Both the position numbers and the translations under genes were made by a program. The notes under the pieces were generated by a model. The model was not told the DNA's origin. It worked only from the letters and a program-made list of their open reading frames with translations, and searched no databases. A DNA stretch of 64,000 bases, taken from positions 33,145,873 through 33,209,872 of the forward strand of contig OY997649.1 in the NCBI GenBank assembly GCA_963921795.1. The letters run 5' to 3'. Numbering within the stretch: position 1 is the first letter of the stretch; every line of letters begins with the position of its first letter. Positions 42,780 through 55,154 of this stretch are shown piece after piece. This stretch comes from Nannobrachium achirus (taxonomy: Eukaryota; Chordata; Actinopteri; Myctophiformes; Myctophidae).

Positions 42780-43561
42780 CCCTAAAGAGTTAAATGAACG
42801 CACTGGATTTTTGCAGTGTATGCTTGTGCTTACAGTAAGAGGAGGGAGAGAAAGTGTGCGTGTCTGTAATTGTCTGTCTTATATGGGGAACAGGTGTCAC
42901 ATCTGTTGGATAACTTCACAGCCCTGCACTCATTAACACTTTTTCACACATTACAAATGTTCCCACATATGGCACGCATGCAGCACATTAAGTCTACTTA
43001 GTTGCACACTGGTGGCACCGAAAAGAGCAGATCTACAAGCTTACGACACCCACATACAGCTACGTAAAACTCAGGCCTACGGCATGTGCACAGAGTCAGA
43101 GACGCACACAGCATTGCATTATGCCATTTTTCTCCTTGTATCACGCTGGATTTCTCTATGTGGGTGAGACAACAGTACAACACACACCCATAAACTATCC
43201 TTCCCTCCAGTTAGTCAAGGCCATCAAAGACATAAGGAGGGATGTAATTACCTGAACATTAAACAGCACTTCTGCTTCTCTAGCCCCACCCCTCCAAGCG
43301 TCATTCATCAATTGCTCCCAATGGAAGTGCAGTGCATCTCTAAAGTGGACTAATGATAAGGCAGTGCCTGAGCTTCCCAGCTTGCCTTCATGCACCTGCA
43401 CAGCTCGTCTTTTATTAGACCCACAACACAAAGGCAATTACAAAAGACTTTGATCCGGGAACAAACACTGTTGCACAGAGACACACAGAGGAACTATTCC
43501 CCATCACCTTGATACTTCGAACATCTATGTGTGTAATACTAATAAATATGTAGTCCCACAA

Positions 43562-43708
<147 letters not shown>

Positions 43709-43768
43709 TAATAACGTAAAACTAGGAGACTTAACACTGGTATTCAGCAACATGAGGAGAACAGAGAT

Positions 43769-43914
43769 TAGAGTACTCAACGGGCCTGAAAATTTAAGCC
43801 CGGCCCTAACTGGGCCGGCCCGAGGCCCTACCCGGTCCGACTAATTAGCATACATTTTAGGCCCTACCCTACCCTAAACGTCGGGTCGGGTTCGGGCAGA
43901 ATTTGAGAACTCTA
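43769..43914 (+). mobile_element. small hAT-like MITE (TAGAGTACTCAA family)
   Basis: Ends tagagtactcaa and ttgagaactcta are inverted repeats with one mismatch. The flanks acagagat (43,761-43,768) and atagagat (43,915-43,922) match at 7 of 8 bases. The body is rich in CGGGTCGGG/CCCGGCCC. Confidence 0.78.
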
Positions 43915-44006
43915 ATAGAGATATTCAAGTGTTTGTGGAAATTGCAATGTGCCCCGTTAGCCTCCAAAAAGAGGACTACAATTTCATGCTTAGAGTGGAA
44001 TCTGAC

Positions 44007-44109
44007 CTGGTATTGTTCTTGAACTTGAGGAAATAATGGAGGCAGTTGATACAGTGATGGGGTCCAGGACCCTCACAGCCATTCTCATTGCATTCCGAGT
44101 CGCATGGGC
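44007..44109 (-). CDS. pcsk5: pcsk5 exon: first cysteine-rich repeat
   Basis: This 103-bp exon enters in phase 1 and reads GPCDSECNENGCEGPGPHHC then INCLHYFLKFKNNTR. It contains a potential N-glycosylation site (NNT). CxxxC..GCxGPGPxxCxxC is the furin-like repeat pattern that opens the cysteine-rich region of PCSK5 and PCSK6. The donor gtcag is at 44,006-44,002. Confidence 0.93.
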
Positions 44110-44437
44110 CTAGAGAGACAGAGATTAATTAACACAGGTAAATGTTTTAGAGTATAATCCAGACAAAGTACAGTATGTGCCATGGATGTCATGTTGCTAC
44201 CAATTCTGTAAAATGATGAAAACATGCCATCTGAAATAATAATAATAATGCCATAGCTAAATATGAGTCATGTGGACAAAAATAAAAATAAAAGAAAACG
44301 CAAAAGAGAAAGAAAACAAAGACAAATCATCCGTCATAGAGCTGTGTTTGATAGATGGAAAAACACAGATGCCAGATACATAAAGACAACCAGGTGCTAC
44401 AGCGGCTGCACCTGTTTGTCTGGCCTCCATTCCGTAC

Positions 44438-44572
44438 CATTGTACTCCTCTGTGAACTCCTCGTCGGTGGGTGCCACCAGGTCTGTGGAGCGGGGCTTGT
44501 CACTGCGCAGGGGCGTAGAGTAGGGATGCACGGACGTACCATAAAGCACCAGGGACCACTCCTTCAGCTTAC
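44438..44572 (-). CDS. pcsk5: pcsk5 exon: end of P domain and linker
   Basis: This 135-bp exon begins GKLKEWSLVLYGTSVHPYST and runs into an acidic linker ending TDEEFTEEYN, leaving one G. LKEWSLVLYGT closes the P domain. The donor chosen is gtacgg at 44,437-44,432. It gives EEYN-GPCDSEC across the splice and keeps the frame with the next exon. A donor-like cag/gtgcag lies 26 bases downstream but would break the frame. Confidence 0.9.
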
Positions 44573-44986
44573 CTTCACACAAAAAAAGGCATCAGGAAAA
44601 TGTTTTGTTTGTTTGTCTGGTGGACGCTGTTCCATATCCTAAAACTGTTGCTGCAGTCTAGATTAGTAGCTAGTGATACAACAGTGAATTTAACTAATCA
44701 ATTTAATCGATAACAAACAGTAATAGATAATAGATTTTAATTAAAAGAATAGCTGAATAGGGCAACAATAGCAGATCTACTGCGTCACAATGTGATGTGT
44801 CGCGAGCTATTTTGTGCGAATACAAAGTATTAAATAGGGCTTAAGTGGCCAATCAGACCAATCAATTTAGTATAAAATATATATATATATATATTGTTTT
44901 ATTCAATTAATCAAAAAAGGTAATCGATAGAATAATCGCCAAGAAAGCAATCGATAGCTGCAGCCCAGTTAATAGCTATTCCATAC

Positions 44987-45123
44987 CAGGTACTTTCTGG
45001 CTACGGAGCTGAGATGGTGAGTCATGGATCTCTAGGATCCAGTCTCCGGCAGCCTTCTCTCCCCAGCAGTGGGTGGTCATGAACTCCCAGTTCTTAAAGC
45101 CCTCCATGGAATGGTCAAACAAC
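44987..45123 (-). CDS. pcsk5: pcsk5 exon: P domain, middle part
   Basis: This 137-bp exon reads RLFDHSMEGFKNWEFMTTHC then WGEKAAGDWILEIHDSPSQL and RSQKVP, leaving one base. The NWEFMT.HCWGE and GDW.LE..D motifs are characteristic of the convertase P domain. The acceptor is tttag before 45,123 and the donor gtatgg at 44,986-44,981. Confidence 0.94.
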
Positions 45124-45493
45124 CTAAACAGAACACGCACAGCAAATACATCATCTTCGTAAAATCTCCATATTTAAACTTCCCGAGAAAAAGCCCGAGA
45201 ATTTAACTTGATTTAATTTATAAAAAAGAATCCAAAATCAGATCGCCGATCAGCTCCTCAGCATTTCCCAGTTAGTTTACTTCCCGATTAGGCTGGTAAC
45301 CCGTAACCGGAAGCCATAACCCATAACCGGAAGAAGCCGTTTGTTGTTCGGCCGTAGTCCTTTCGTTTGTTTACGTTCTAACTAAGCACTGCTGAGGCTA
45401 ACTGGGGAACGGTGAATTGGATTCACATGCACTTGTTTGTGTTCACTAACGGCGTGCACGTGTCGCATGCGATCCTTGCATGATCGTGTGCGA

Positions 45494-45613
45494 TGGACAC
45501 ACCCACGTTATAAGGTAAGAAAAGTCTGGCAGTCAACTATATAAGTCGATTAAAAATCGACTTTCCGGGTTAGACGCCGATTTCCTTACCTTTTAACGTG
45601 GTCGCGTGTGTCC
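45494..45613. repeat. inverted repeat in a pcsk5 P-domain intron
   Basis: ggacacacccacgttataaggtaag (45,494-45,518) pairs imperfectly with cttaccttttaacgtggtcgcgtgtgtcc (45,585-45,613). Inside, taagtcgattaaaaatcgactt adds a second short palindrome. Possibly an old TIR element. Confidence 0.65.
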
Positions 45614-45702
45614 GTGCGTGACCATAGTCCACGATAGTGCACAAAAAAAAAACGTAGGTAGACCAAGAACCTATTCAGTAGGTCTCTGATGATGAGTCTT
45701 AC

Positions 45703-45891
45703 CTGTTGGCAAGTAGCTGAGACTTGGTCCCTGAGGGGGAGGTGAGGTTGATCGACAGGTCCCCTCGACGGGGGTGTGTGATTGTAATGCGTACAACCAC
45801 ATGCTCCAGGTAGATCACATGGTGGTTCGAGTTGTCAGTGCAGCCCGTCGCCTTGTACACAGTGCGCACTACATGCTCCGGGCGAATAGTT
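45703..45891 (-). CDS. pcsk5: pcsk5 exon: P domain with RGD
   Basis: This 189-bp exon enters and leaves in phase 2. It encodes [20 protein letters not shown], then [20 protein letters not shown] and [14 protein letters not shown]. The P domain is a beta-sandwich that stabilises the catalytic domain and sets calcium and pH dependence. The RRGDL sequence is conserved in this family. The donor gtaag is at 45,702-45,698. Confidence 0.95.
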
Positions 45892-47747
45892 CTGAAACAT
45901 AAGAAAAACAATCAGTCGGCATATGGGATTATACTGTAAAAGTTACTTTTTAGGATTTTTACTGTACTTTGGGCTTTGTCTAAACATATACTTAAAAGTA
46001 AAAACCAATCCACAACCACTTGTGCCCTAGAGCATCGCCATTCTGGGAGAAGTGTTTGACAAAAATAATTAACAATGTGTGCGTTGCAACACGTTAACTG
46101 CTATTTTTTCCAAGATATTTTGTGTAGAGGGCGGAAAAAAAGAGCAGACCAAGTACAGAGGGTTTAAGCGTTAAACCCTTAGTAATATGTTATTATAACC
46201 TATGAGGTTGGACAGTTTGTGATTAAGGGACATTTCTAAGAGCAGGTCCATAGAAGTTAAGACAATGAACATTGTCTGTGTTTCAAAGTATTCTTGACTT
46301 AGACATTTTCAAATGTATAAATAAGAAAACATTTATGCACTGTGGTAAGTAGGTTTTTTCTCAGTTGATGGAAAGTAGTCATTCAAGCTAAAAATAGTGC
46401 TTTAATAATAGAACATTTGAAGGAGCTTTGTGAGCTTTGTAGAGTTATTCAACTCATTCCTCAGAATATTCTGTAGCGCACAAAAACGTCAGCATGATAA
46501 CATTGTGACAAGTTCGTCAGTATACAATGGGGGAAAGTCAACTTGCACAACATTGTTCATCAGATGCCTAGTTCCGTAGAAACTCAGACAAGCATCATAA
46601 CAGGAACAGTGTTATTTGTTCTGTCTGCCATACATACAACTAACAGCAGCACATGGTCCAATAGCCAATACAAATATCTGTTGTATGACATAAGAATAAC
46701 AGACTAAAACAGCTGTGTTATGATGTCATACATGAGCCATAGAATAACCAAACAAAACACCAACGGTCTGGTCCAGTACATGAAGCAGTGGATGTCATCA
46801 TGCCAGAATTGGGCTTAGGAGAATAGAAGAGTCATAAGTTATTATTCTACAGCAGTACAACGTGAGGCTAGCCAGTGCCTGGGCCAAATCAACATGTCGA
46901 CAACACTGGATCAGAGACAGGTTCTGTTGCTGGAAACTATAACCTAGCTGGCAGAAATGCACAAAAGAATCACTGTGATTTAATTTCTCTGTCTCTGTGA
47001 TGGTAATGACTTGCCTTGTTTAGTCTTGTATTGGAAACCTGGCCATTGGAATCCCTGTTGTCAGGGTGGCATTGATATTTTAACCTCTTAAACTCAACAA
47101 TATATAGTTTGTTTTTCTGTCAAGTAGTGGCAATAGCCGATCTGCCGAACTCACAACACGTCACATTGCACTTGCAACACGTTTTTGAGCTTGAAAGATG
47201 TTAACAAACCCAGAGTTATGTGTGGTTAAAAAGGACTTAACTGATACAACACAGATGTAAATTAATATAATCCAATAAATCTACAAGGGGAAAAAATAGG
47301 TTCATTTTGTCCTGAAGATAAAACATTTCTTGGAATGTATTCCTTAAACTTGGCTCAATGATTAAATGTGAACATATAATAATGAGGGTCCTTTGACAGC
47401 TGAAACTTGTTACTTGCCATAAAAATCATGACAGATCTTTCTTTCCCAAAAGAGGTCGGAAAAATTCTATATATACACTCGAAATATTTTTGCAGGATTT
47501 TATTGTTATATTGTTTTTCATGCATATGATCATTTTCCTCATATATCTAGTTTAATGTGCCAACTTTTAACCAAGTTGAAATGATGTAATCATTTTCCTG
47601 ATGATTTATTATTGAAGGTGGCAGTATCATCGTTATCCCCTTACAGAATACCCTATATACTGTACTTAATTGACCAGGTCCCCCTGGGGTTTATCCTTGG
47701 TCTACTCCTATTTTCCTCTACACCAAATCTTTTCTACAAATTAGACA

Positions 47748-47793
47748 ATCTACAAGCTCACAACGCATTTCAACACATTGTGAGCTTGTAGAT
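47748..47793. repeat. hairpin-family copy
   Basis: atctacaagctcacaacg (47,748-47,765) pairs with cattgtgagcttgtagat (47,776-47,793) across a short loop. It stands alone, outside any MITE I can delimit. Confidence 0.88.
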
Positions 47794-48384
47794 CTGTTAT
47801 TTTCACAAACTGCTCACCCAAGAAATATGGCTAAAGTTCAATAATGAACGTTAATACAACTTTTCTCCATAAAGGTAGCTGTTAGGCTTCTTGCATGCCT
47901 TTTATTTTTTCGTCTGACAGCAATGTCATAGAAGGCTAAATCCCTGTGGAGTTCTCTTTTTCCAAGGAAGAGCAAGCTAAGGAAGCCATGATGACATGGA
48001 ATTACAGAGACAGACAAAGCAATCCAAAAAGGACTCTCTCTCCTAGTCCTTGCTCCAATCTGGCCTGAATCCATCTCATCTTCCAACAGTAGTCGATTAC
48101 TTATTGGAAGGCTGACAGCTGACGCAAAAGGCAAACTTCATGGCACTGGCACCGCTACACAACAACGTCCAGAAGTAGCAATACCAGAGAAGTATCTAAC
48201 ACAAGGGTCTTCAACATTTGCAGGATAAGGACCCCTTAGCAGAAGCAGGGACCCCCTCTACATATTGTATAAGATTGTGTTGCAGATAAAAAATGTTCAT
48301 AGATTTGTGTATTTTTCAGACATTTAACCACTTGAACCGTCAAATACTTAGTCTGCTCTTCTTTTCCCTCTACAAGCCTCTTTA

Positions 48385-48461
48385 CCAAAAATAGCAGATC
48401 TACAAGCTTACAACGCCTCGCAGCGTGAGGCGCTGTAAGCTTGTAGATCTGCTATTTTTGG
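48385..48461. repeat. hairpin-family copy with 36-bp stem
   Basis: ccaaaaatagcagatctaca and the bases to 48,420 pair with 48,426-48,461, with two or three mismatches and a 5-base loop (cagcg). It lies inside a degraded hAT-like MITE (48,202-48,565). Confidence 0.9.
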
Positions 48462-49241
48462 CTAATGTTCCACTCAAAATAGGAATGCTTCTTCATGATC
48501 CTATCACACAATGATTTGGCGGTCCCCCTGTAGTAACTCTGAGGACCCCCTAGGGGACCCCCCTGATACTCTATACTTGGTCACCTCATTTCTTCCCCCT
48601 CTACACCAAATCTCTGGACCAGAATTAGCCCATCTACTCACAACGTACCGCAGAGCAATGCATTGTGAGCTTAGAAAAACGAGAGTAAGACAACACTGGC
48701 ATTACGGAACACACGTTTACTGTGCAGTCTTTTCAGTTCAAGCATTGCTACAAGAAGTCCTGTTTCCAGTTGAGGTCCAGAAATGCTAGAGAGGGCTAGC
48801 AAAGTCTTTGTTTACCACCGAGTTCCATTGTTTTCCTTAACATTAATTTAACCAGATTAGCCCTCATGAGATCTCCTTTTCTTCTTCAAACAACTCAGTC
48901 CATCTACTCTCTTAGTGGTAGTGGATTACTGGCCCAGGAACCAATAGCAAATGTAAATATTTAATATTAAAATCATTGAAAACAGAGAAACAGACCATAG
49001 TGATATTTTACTCTTGCATAAGCTATGGAATGAAAAGATAATTTTTTTTAATACAAAATAAAAACAAAAATAAATGCCTCTTCCAAAAGTAGTCTATTAC
49101 TGATTGGGTGGATGACAGGAGTAATGGTTGGGGAGAACAGGGCTGACATCACACCTCTGGCTTCTCAACAACAACACAGATTTCGAAACCATACGCATAG
49201 AACTGACCAGAGCAGATGCAGGGCCAATTAGGACATGTCTG

Positions 49242-49691
49242 CAGGGGTGTCGCACCAAATTCTGGGCCCTGGGTACTTTAACTATTGAAAAATAGCAGAT
49301 ATACAAGCTCAGAGTGCCGCGCTGTGAGCTCGTAGATTTGCTATTTTTGGAAAATCGTGAACATTTGTGCAAGAAAAAACTATGTTTCTACGTCAGTGGT
49401 GCTCAAACCTTTTCATGTCAAGGACCCCTAGAATTACATGTATTTGACCCCCCCCCCCCCCCCCCCCCCCACAGAAGCAAAATTTGTGTTACAAATGTTC
49501 GCTTAAAAAATACATATATTCAAAGATTTACATATATTCAAAGATCTACAAGCTCACAGCGCGGCCGGACCGCACTGTGAGCTTGAATATCTTCTATTTT
49601 TCAATAGTTAAAGCATACAATAATAATTAAGGCCCCTCCACCTTGGGCCCTCGTATCTCAGTCCCCCCCCCCCCCCCTTGTGACACCCCTG
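49242..49691 (+). mobile_element. hAT-like MITE with perfect 8-bp target duplication (CAGGGGTGTC family)
   Basis: The ends caggggtgtcgcac and gtgacacccctg are inverted repeats. Both flanks read catgtctg (49,234-49,241 and 49,692-49,699). The 450-bp body contains two hairpin-family copies (49,288-49,348 and 49,537-49,603), the 'ggtgctcaaaccttttcatg' block and a poly-C tract (49,448-49,470). Confidence 0.92.
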
Positions 49692-50408
49692 CATGTCTGA
49701 TGGCACACAGATCAGCCAGTTTTCCCCGCGTGTGCTGCTCCAAGGGGAGTGAAGCAAACGATTGCAGACAGACATTACCGAACGCCCTCTGAGGGGCCAG
49801 CCAGAGGGTGTGTGGGAATGCGGCAAATCTGCGGCGGCTGTGGTTATGTAGCAAGCTAAAGGTGCAATAGCACAAGGACACAGCCACACGCACACGTGCC
49901 GTAGGTTCTCATATGCACACAGACAAGTGACACATGCACTCAACAACAAAAAACTAATAAAATGAATAGCCGATCAGCAAGCATCATAACGCATCGCAAT
50001 GTGATGTGTAGTGAACTTGTAGATCTGCCATTTGAAAAGTAATATTAATAGTAAAATTTCACCTACAATGACATGCCCTAAATAGAGAAGCCAGGTTGTA
50101 AGTGGTTAATCAAGGGCAGACCAAAAACCTTTAAGGCTCATTAAAATGTCTTTGTCTGTCACTGGCAACCTTGTGCACTTAGCTACCGGTACATGTACTC
50201 AACCACAGGATCAATGTCAGAACCACCAATGTTCACAGACTAAACCCTTAATCCATACTTTGAGGATAGGGATGTTTTGTTTTCCAGCTTGTTTTGGGCA
50301 GATTAACATGGCCTTTTTGCAGCGTGAACTTGTTTACCTTGCTGTTTGTTGAACAAACAGTACGGTTTGTCACTTTTCATTCAGCTTAAAAATGTCACAC
50401 ATGGCAAA

Positions 50409-50410
<2 letters not shown>

Positions 50411-50488
<78 letters not shown>
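50411..50488. repeat. (GT)n microsatellite beside a splice donor
   Basis: About 39 GT units, 40 bp from the donor of the 50,528-50,645 exon. Confidence 0.95.
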
Positions 50489-50527
50489 CTCCGCCAGGTG
50501 TGCATATGCGTGCATGTGTTTGTCTAC

Positions 50528-50645
50528 CTGATCTGTCGGTCTGCACTCTCCACACAAACGTGCTGGGCGGGAACCTGCTTCCATTGCTCTGCCTCCTTTA
50601 CCATTGCCTCTGCATCCATCAGGCCAAAGCCATACAGGTGGCTGA
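50528..50645 (-). CDS. pcsk5: pcsk5 exon: catalytic to P-domain junction
   Basis: This 118-bp exon reads VSHLYGFGLMDAEAMVKEAE then QWKQVPAQHVCVESADRQI, and leaves AG of an Arg codon. HxYGFGLxDA marks the last helix of the catalytic domain, and VCVES starts the P domain. The acceptor is at 50,647-50,646 and the donor gtagac at 50,527-50,522. A (GT)n microsatellite begins about 40 bp inside the following intron. Confidence 0.93.
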
Positions 50646-51315
50646 CTATTAAACACACAGAGCTGTCAGTCAAAAAGCACCCCAGAGCTTTCCTCTGGAG
50701 TGCCACCAACATTGGTAAAGATTTTTCAAGACATTTTCCAAGAAATTGGTCAAGACTTTGCTCTTGCCACATACTGTATTCAATAGCTGTTTGCAGTGAT
50801 TGCAGCATATAAGAAATCCCCAAAGGGACAGAGGATTTCTAATGACGTAACCTGAATAAAGAGCCCTTGATAAGAATTTCAGTTTTTATTTGTAGCAGTC
50901 AATGCATAGCCAGGAGCTAAATTAATGTGTATATTGTGAAAATGTATCCCCAAATTGCTTATTAAAGTCCTAAACTACTCCCAGTATGCAGTGTCATAAC
51001 TTCCCAAGTTAATGTGTGTAAAGCAGAAAGGGCACATTTTATTAACACAGCCTTCACGAAAGCCTGCAGAATCCATTTTTCATTAAGAAACTGAAACATC
51101 AGTAAAAGGGTTTCTACAGTAACTTGTCTGTATAGCTAATCAAATATGGAACCCTTCAATACTTCTGTCCACATTTTTAGCTCCAATATACTTTTGCCTG
51201 CGATCCCTGCCTGTGTTATGTTGCCCTCCCAGACACACACACACACTCCTAAATTCCTCTCCACTTGGAAAGTCACTGGGCCTGCTGCCTGGCTGACCCC
51301 CGGTTCACACACACT

Positions 51316-51496
<181 letters not shown>

Positions 51497-51883
51497 ATGA
51501 ATCAAGACAGATTCTGCTAACAGCAGAGTCTGTCAGCACCACTGCCGTAAACATGTAGTGTTGTTGTTAGAAGGAATAAACACAGAAGCACCCGGGAAAA
51601 AGTGGACTACGAAAGGGGAGGAGACAAACCCGAGTTCCTGTTTCTACTCCAAAAAGGAGGTGGTCCCCCCAGGGGCAAAAACAAAAGGAGGAAAATATAT
51701 ATTTATTTCCTTTTTTACAGAATGGGTTCCCAGATTGTGAAACAAAGAACGTCACATAGCTGGCTGCAAGTAATGAGCCAGTCTATGTAGATTATATGAT
51801 ATATCTAGACAGAAACATGGAGATATGAGTGAGGAGGATTGTGTAAACCAAAGTGTAGGGGCTGTGGTAAAATGACTCGCACA

Positions 51884-52258
51884 GCAAGATCGGTTCCACC
51901 CTAATTTACAGTACACTAATAAGACAGAATGAGACAGAATAAAGCCAGAATAAGAAATAATGTGTTGGTAGGTAGGACCGGCATCGCTGGCAACTGCCGC
52001 GGCAGCCACCACCACACGGTCCGGCAGTTTACCGTGACGGCCCGACGGGACCTGCAGGTTCTATCGCCGGCGATGCAGTGTGACTGCTGGTAGAACTGCC
52101 AGTGCCTGCCGTGGCAGTTCCGTTCAGTTCTGTTATTCTGTCTTTGTTTCTGTCTAATAAAATAATATTAGTTCTAATTACCAACACATTATTTCTTATT
52201 ATGGCTTTATTCTGTCTTATTATTGTACTGTAAATTAGGTGGGACCGCAAGATCTTGA
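51884..52258. mobile_element. foldback element next to a pcsk5 splice donor
   Basis: Left arm 51,884-51,973 (agcaagatcggttccaccct ... aaataatgtgttggta) pairs with right arm 52,178-52,258 (taccaacacattatttctta ... ggtgggaccgcaagatctt). The middle (51,977-52,125) is GC-rich and has its own inverted repeats (ggcatcgctggc / gccggcgatgc; ctgccgcggcag / ctgccgtggcag). No target duplication or family was identified. Confidence 0.82.
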
Positions 52259-52286
52259 GTGTCAAATCAAGTCAAATAACACTTAC

Positions 52287-52390
52287 CATTGTAACCAGCC
52301 GCATTGGTCTTCCAGTCAGGGGCGTTGAGATGTCCTGCTCTTGAGGTCTTCACAATAATATGTTGCACATCTCTCCATGACAGCAGAGTA
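52287..52390 (-). CDS. pcsk5: pcsk5 exon: end of catalytic domain
   Basis: This 104-bp exon completes the Asn codon and reads TLLSWRDVQHIIVKTSRAGH then LNAPDWKTNAAGYN, leaving one base (G). SWRDVQHI and DWKTNAAG are strongly conserved in furin-family convertases. The acceptor is cag at 52,393-52,391 and the donor gtaagt at 52,286-52,281. A foldback element begins only about 20 bases beyond the donor. Confidence 0.93.
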
Positions 52391-53939
52391 CTGGTGGAAG
52401 TGAAACCAAATAATAATATTGCTAAGTTAGAGGAGTAACCAATTAAAAACAACAAAAAGTAAAATGTATGGTGCCAACAACTTTTACATAATCATTTGGA
52501 TATTCACACAATGAGGTCATTGGAAGAGGGCGAAAGAACTGAAAGGCAGAGGAGGAGATGAGATTTACGAAATCAACGTAATACGGATGATCAGTAAGAC
52601 AGAAAGATCACGGACAGGAATAGAAGGGTCACAGAGATGCCTACCAACCTCTCCCCCTTCCCTACCACCCTCATACCCTCCCTCCATCCATCCATCCATC
52701 CATGCCCACTTCTTCTCAGATCTCACGTGAGATCCATTTACAAGATGGCAGACATGTGTCTCAACCCCTTTGATGTCCAAACGCTACATTAAAAAAGAAA
52801 AACCAGGAAGAAGTGGGTCACCAAGTTTCCTGGGAATCCCTTCTATCTCATATGCCAACCAGATGCTCAGTTCCCTCCCCTCGTGCCGCTGCCTCGCCCT
52901 CCTGGAGGACCCAATTCCACGGTCTGAATTGAAATTCTGAGGCAGCAGTGTTTCTGTGCAGCTTGTAACTTTAATGTGAGTACACCATTGCAGCTGTTTT
53001 AGCATTAAAACTTTACGTCCCACAGCAGGATTTGACAATTTGTTAAAGGTTATTCTAAGGCCTGATTGGGTGGTATACTACACTGAAGAGAATAACAGGA
53101 CTGATGTGAGAGAGCAGAGAGAGAGCAGCAAAGAATCTGATTTGAGCACTTTGAGCAACTCATCCTTGGCCTCCTCCACTCCCGTATGTCATGAGAGATG
53201 ATAACATCTGACAGTAGTTAAGCTAACAGTGGTGGACTATCTAACAATCACAGCACAATCACAAGAGCTTGAATAAGAGCTCATCTTGTCAAATGGATCA
53301 ACAAACTGCCAATATGCTTTTGGTGGTCATCAAGATTTAAAACGCTTAATGAATCAATTGGGAACACGAGGGGAAAGCCTCACTAGAAATGACTTTGTGT
53401 CTGAGAGTGCCTAACTCTGATGCCAGAATTATTACAGCCACTCACTTTGACATAAACAGGTTGCTACACATGTTCACAATTTGTTACTGCTGCACATCTC
53501 TCAAGCCTTCTCATCCTCACCGATTTACTCAGACAGAAAAGAAAAATCAAAATTAAAATATTGTTATATTACAAAATAGATGTGGAGAAGAGCTATGAAA
53601 AGCCAGAATAATTAATGATCAGATCAATATTAAATAGGCTCAGCTTTCCCCCTGTAACTATGTCTCCATGAATGTTTCATGGTCATTAATTAAAAGTGGC
53701 TTTGGCGTCATTATCTAGGCCACAACAGACTTCCTATAAACAAGCCAATGCTAATTAATGGAGCCGCTCTCATGTTGGGTAAAAAACCATAGTCAAACAT
53801 ATCTCAACATCTTAAATACTGTAGGCTTTTCTCTGTGCTCCTCCCAAGTGTGACTGTGGATGAAATGCACTCGAGATTGGAGATGGGGAAAGAGGGAGGA
53901 GAAGGAAAGATGTGGAGGAAAGGACAAAGATGCTGCATA

Positions 53940-54463
53940 CAGGGGTGTCGCACCACATTCTGGGCCCTGGGTACTTTAACTATTGAAAAATAGCAGATAT
54001 ACAAGCTCACAGCGTGCCACGCTGCAAGCTTGTAGATCTGCTATTTTTTTACAATTGTGAAAATTTGTGCAAGTTTTTGAATATTTCAAATCCTTCTAAG
54101 GTTTTTTGAAAAACCTATGTTTCTATGTCAGCGGTGCTCAAACTTTTTCATGTGAAGGACCCCCAAAATGATATGTATTTGCCCACAGACCCCCATCTCA
54201 AAATATTTCGTTCCAGGGACCCCCAGAAGCAGAATTTGAGTTACAAATGTTTGCTTAAAAAAATACATATACTCAAAGATTTGCACACATTTTCACAACT
54301 TCAAAGATAGGAGATCTACAAGCTTGCAGCGCGGCACTTGGTGCTGCGCTGTGAGCTTGTATATCTGCTATTTTTCAATAGCTAAAGTATAAAATAATTA
54401 AGGCCCCTCCACCTTGGGCCCTAGTAACTCAGTCCCACTTTCGCCCCCCCTGTGACGCCCTTG
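53940..54463 (+). mobile_element. hAT-like MITE (CAGGGGTGTC family)
   Basis: It starts caggggtgtcgcaccacatt and ends gtgacgcccttg. Flanks gctgcata (53,932-53,939) and gctgtaca (54,464-54,471) match at 6 of 8 bases, so it is older than the 49,242 copy. It holds two hairpin-family copies (53,986-54,047 and 54,312-54,367). Confidence 0.82.
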
Positions 54464-55154
54464 GCTGTACAGTAAGTGTGTAGCTAATCAGTATGAAATA
54501 TGCAAAATCTGACAGGTCTTGATATGACTATAGAGATAATGTAGGAAATAGGAATAATAACAAAATAACTGTGTTTCGTAAAAATTGGCCTGTTGTGTCG
54601 CTATAATAGGCCTATGTAAAAAGCGTTGCATTTCTTTGTTGGCCTAATGAGAATGTGCGTGCAAAGTGTCACTGCCAAGTTGTGTTCAAAACTAGTCACT
54701 CCTGCCAATCTCAGCCAATCAGGACGGAATATGAAAATGCAGATAGATCCGTCTTGATCACATGACTAGAGATTTGCAGCGATTTGTGTGATGTTTACTA
54801 CACAGTGTCACCACCATGGTAAGAGCCGCATGCTGAAACAATGCCCAAATTTGAGATGAGCATGGTGACATCCACCGTGGTAACAGCCGCAAGCTGAAAC
54901 AATGCCCAAATTTGGAGATGATGTCTGCCATCTGTCTGCATGCTGAAACAATGCCTACATCACCATTGACCTCCATTTGAGCAAAACCTGTGTATTGCAC
55001 AACTGGATGTCAATGGCGACTATTCTGCCCAACGGGCACCGGTCTGGGTTCTCCAACATTACTTCTGAGAATCCTACATTCAATCCCTCATATACTGTAC
55101 ATACCCCCCGGGCATAGGACTAGTACAGAGTAAAGTAATGTATAGAGATCTACA

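Larger units (their letters stand above)
45892..50527 (-). other. 4.6-kb intron with hairpin-family copies and a MITE
   Basis: It holds hairpin-family copies or halves near 46,070, 47,130, 47,740, 48,385, 48,620 and 49,966, a degraded CAGGGGTCTTCAAC-family copy (48,202-48,565), a complete CAGGGGTGTC-family MITE (49,242-49,691) and a GT tract. No exon was found. Confidence 0.6.

Noticed and set aside
44406..44412. Donor cag/gtgcag as the end of the last P-domain exon
   Set aside because: It gives the wrong phase for the next exon. The upstream gtacgg donor at 44,437-44,432 keeps the frame and gives EEYN-GPCDSEC.
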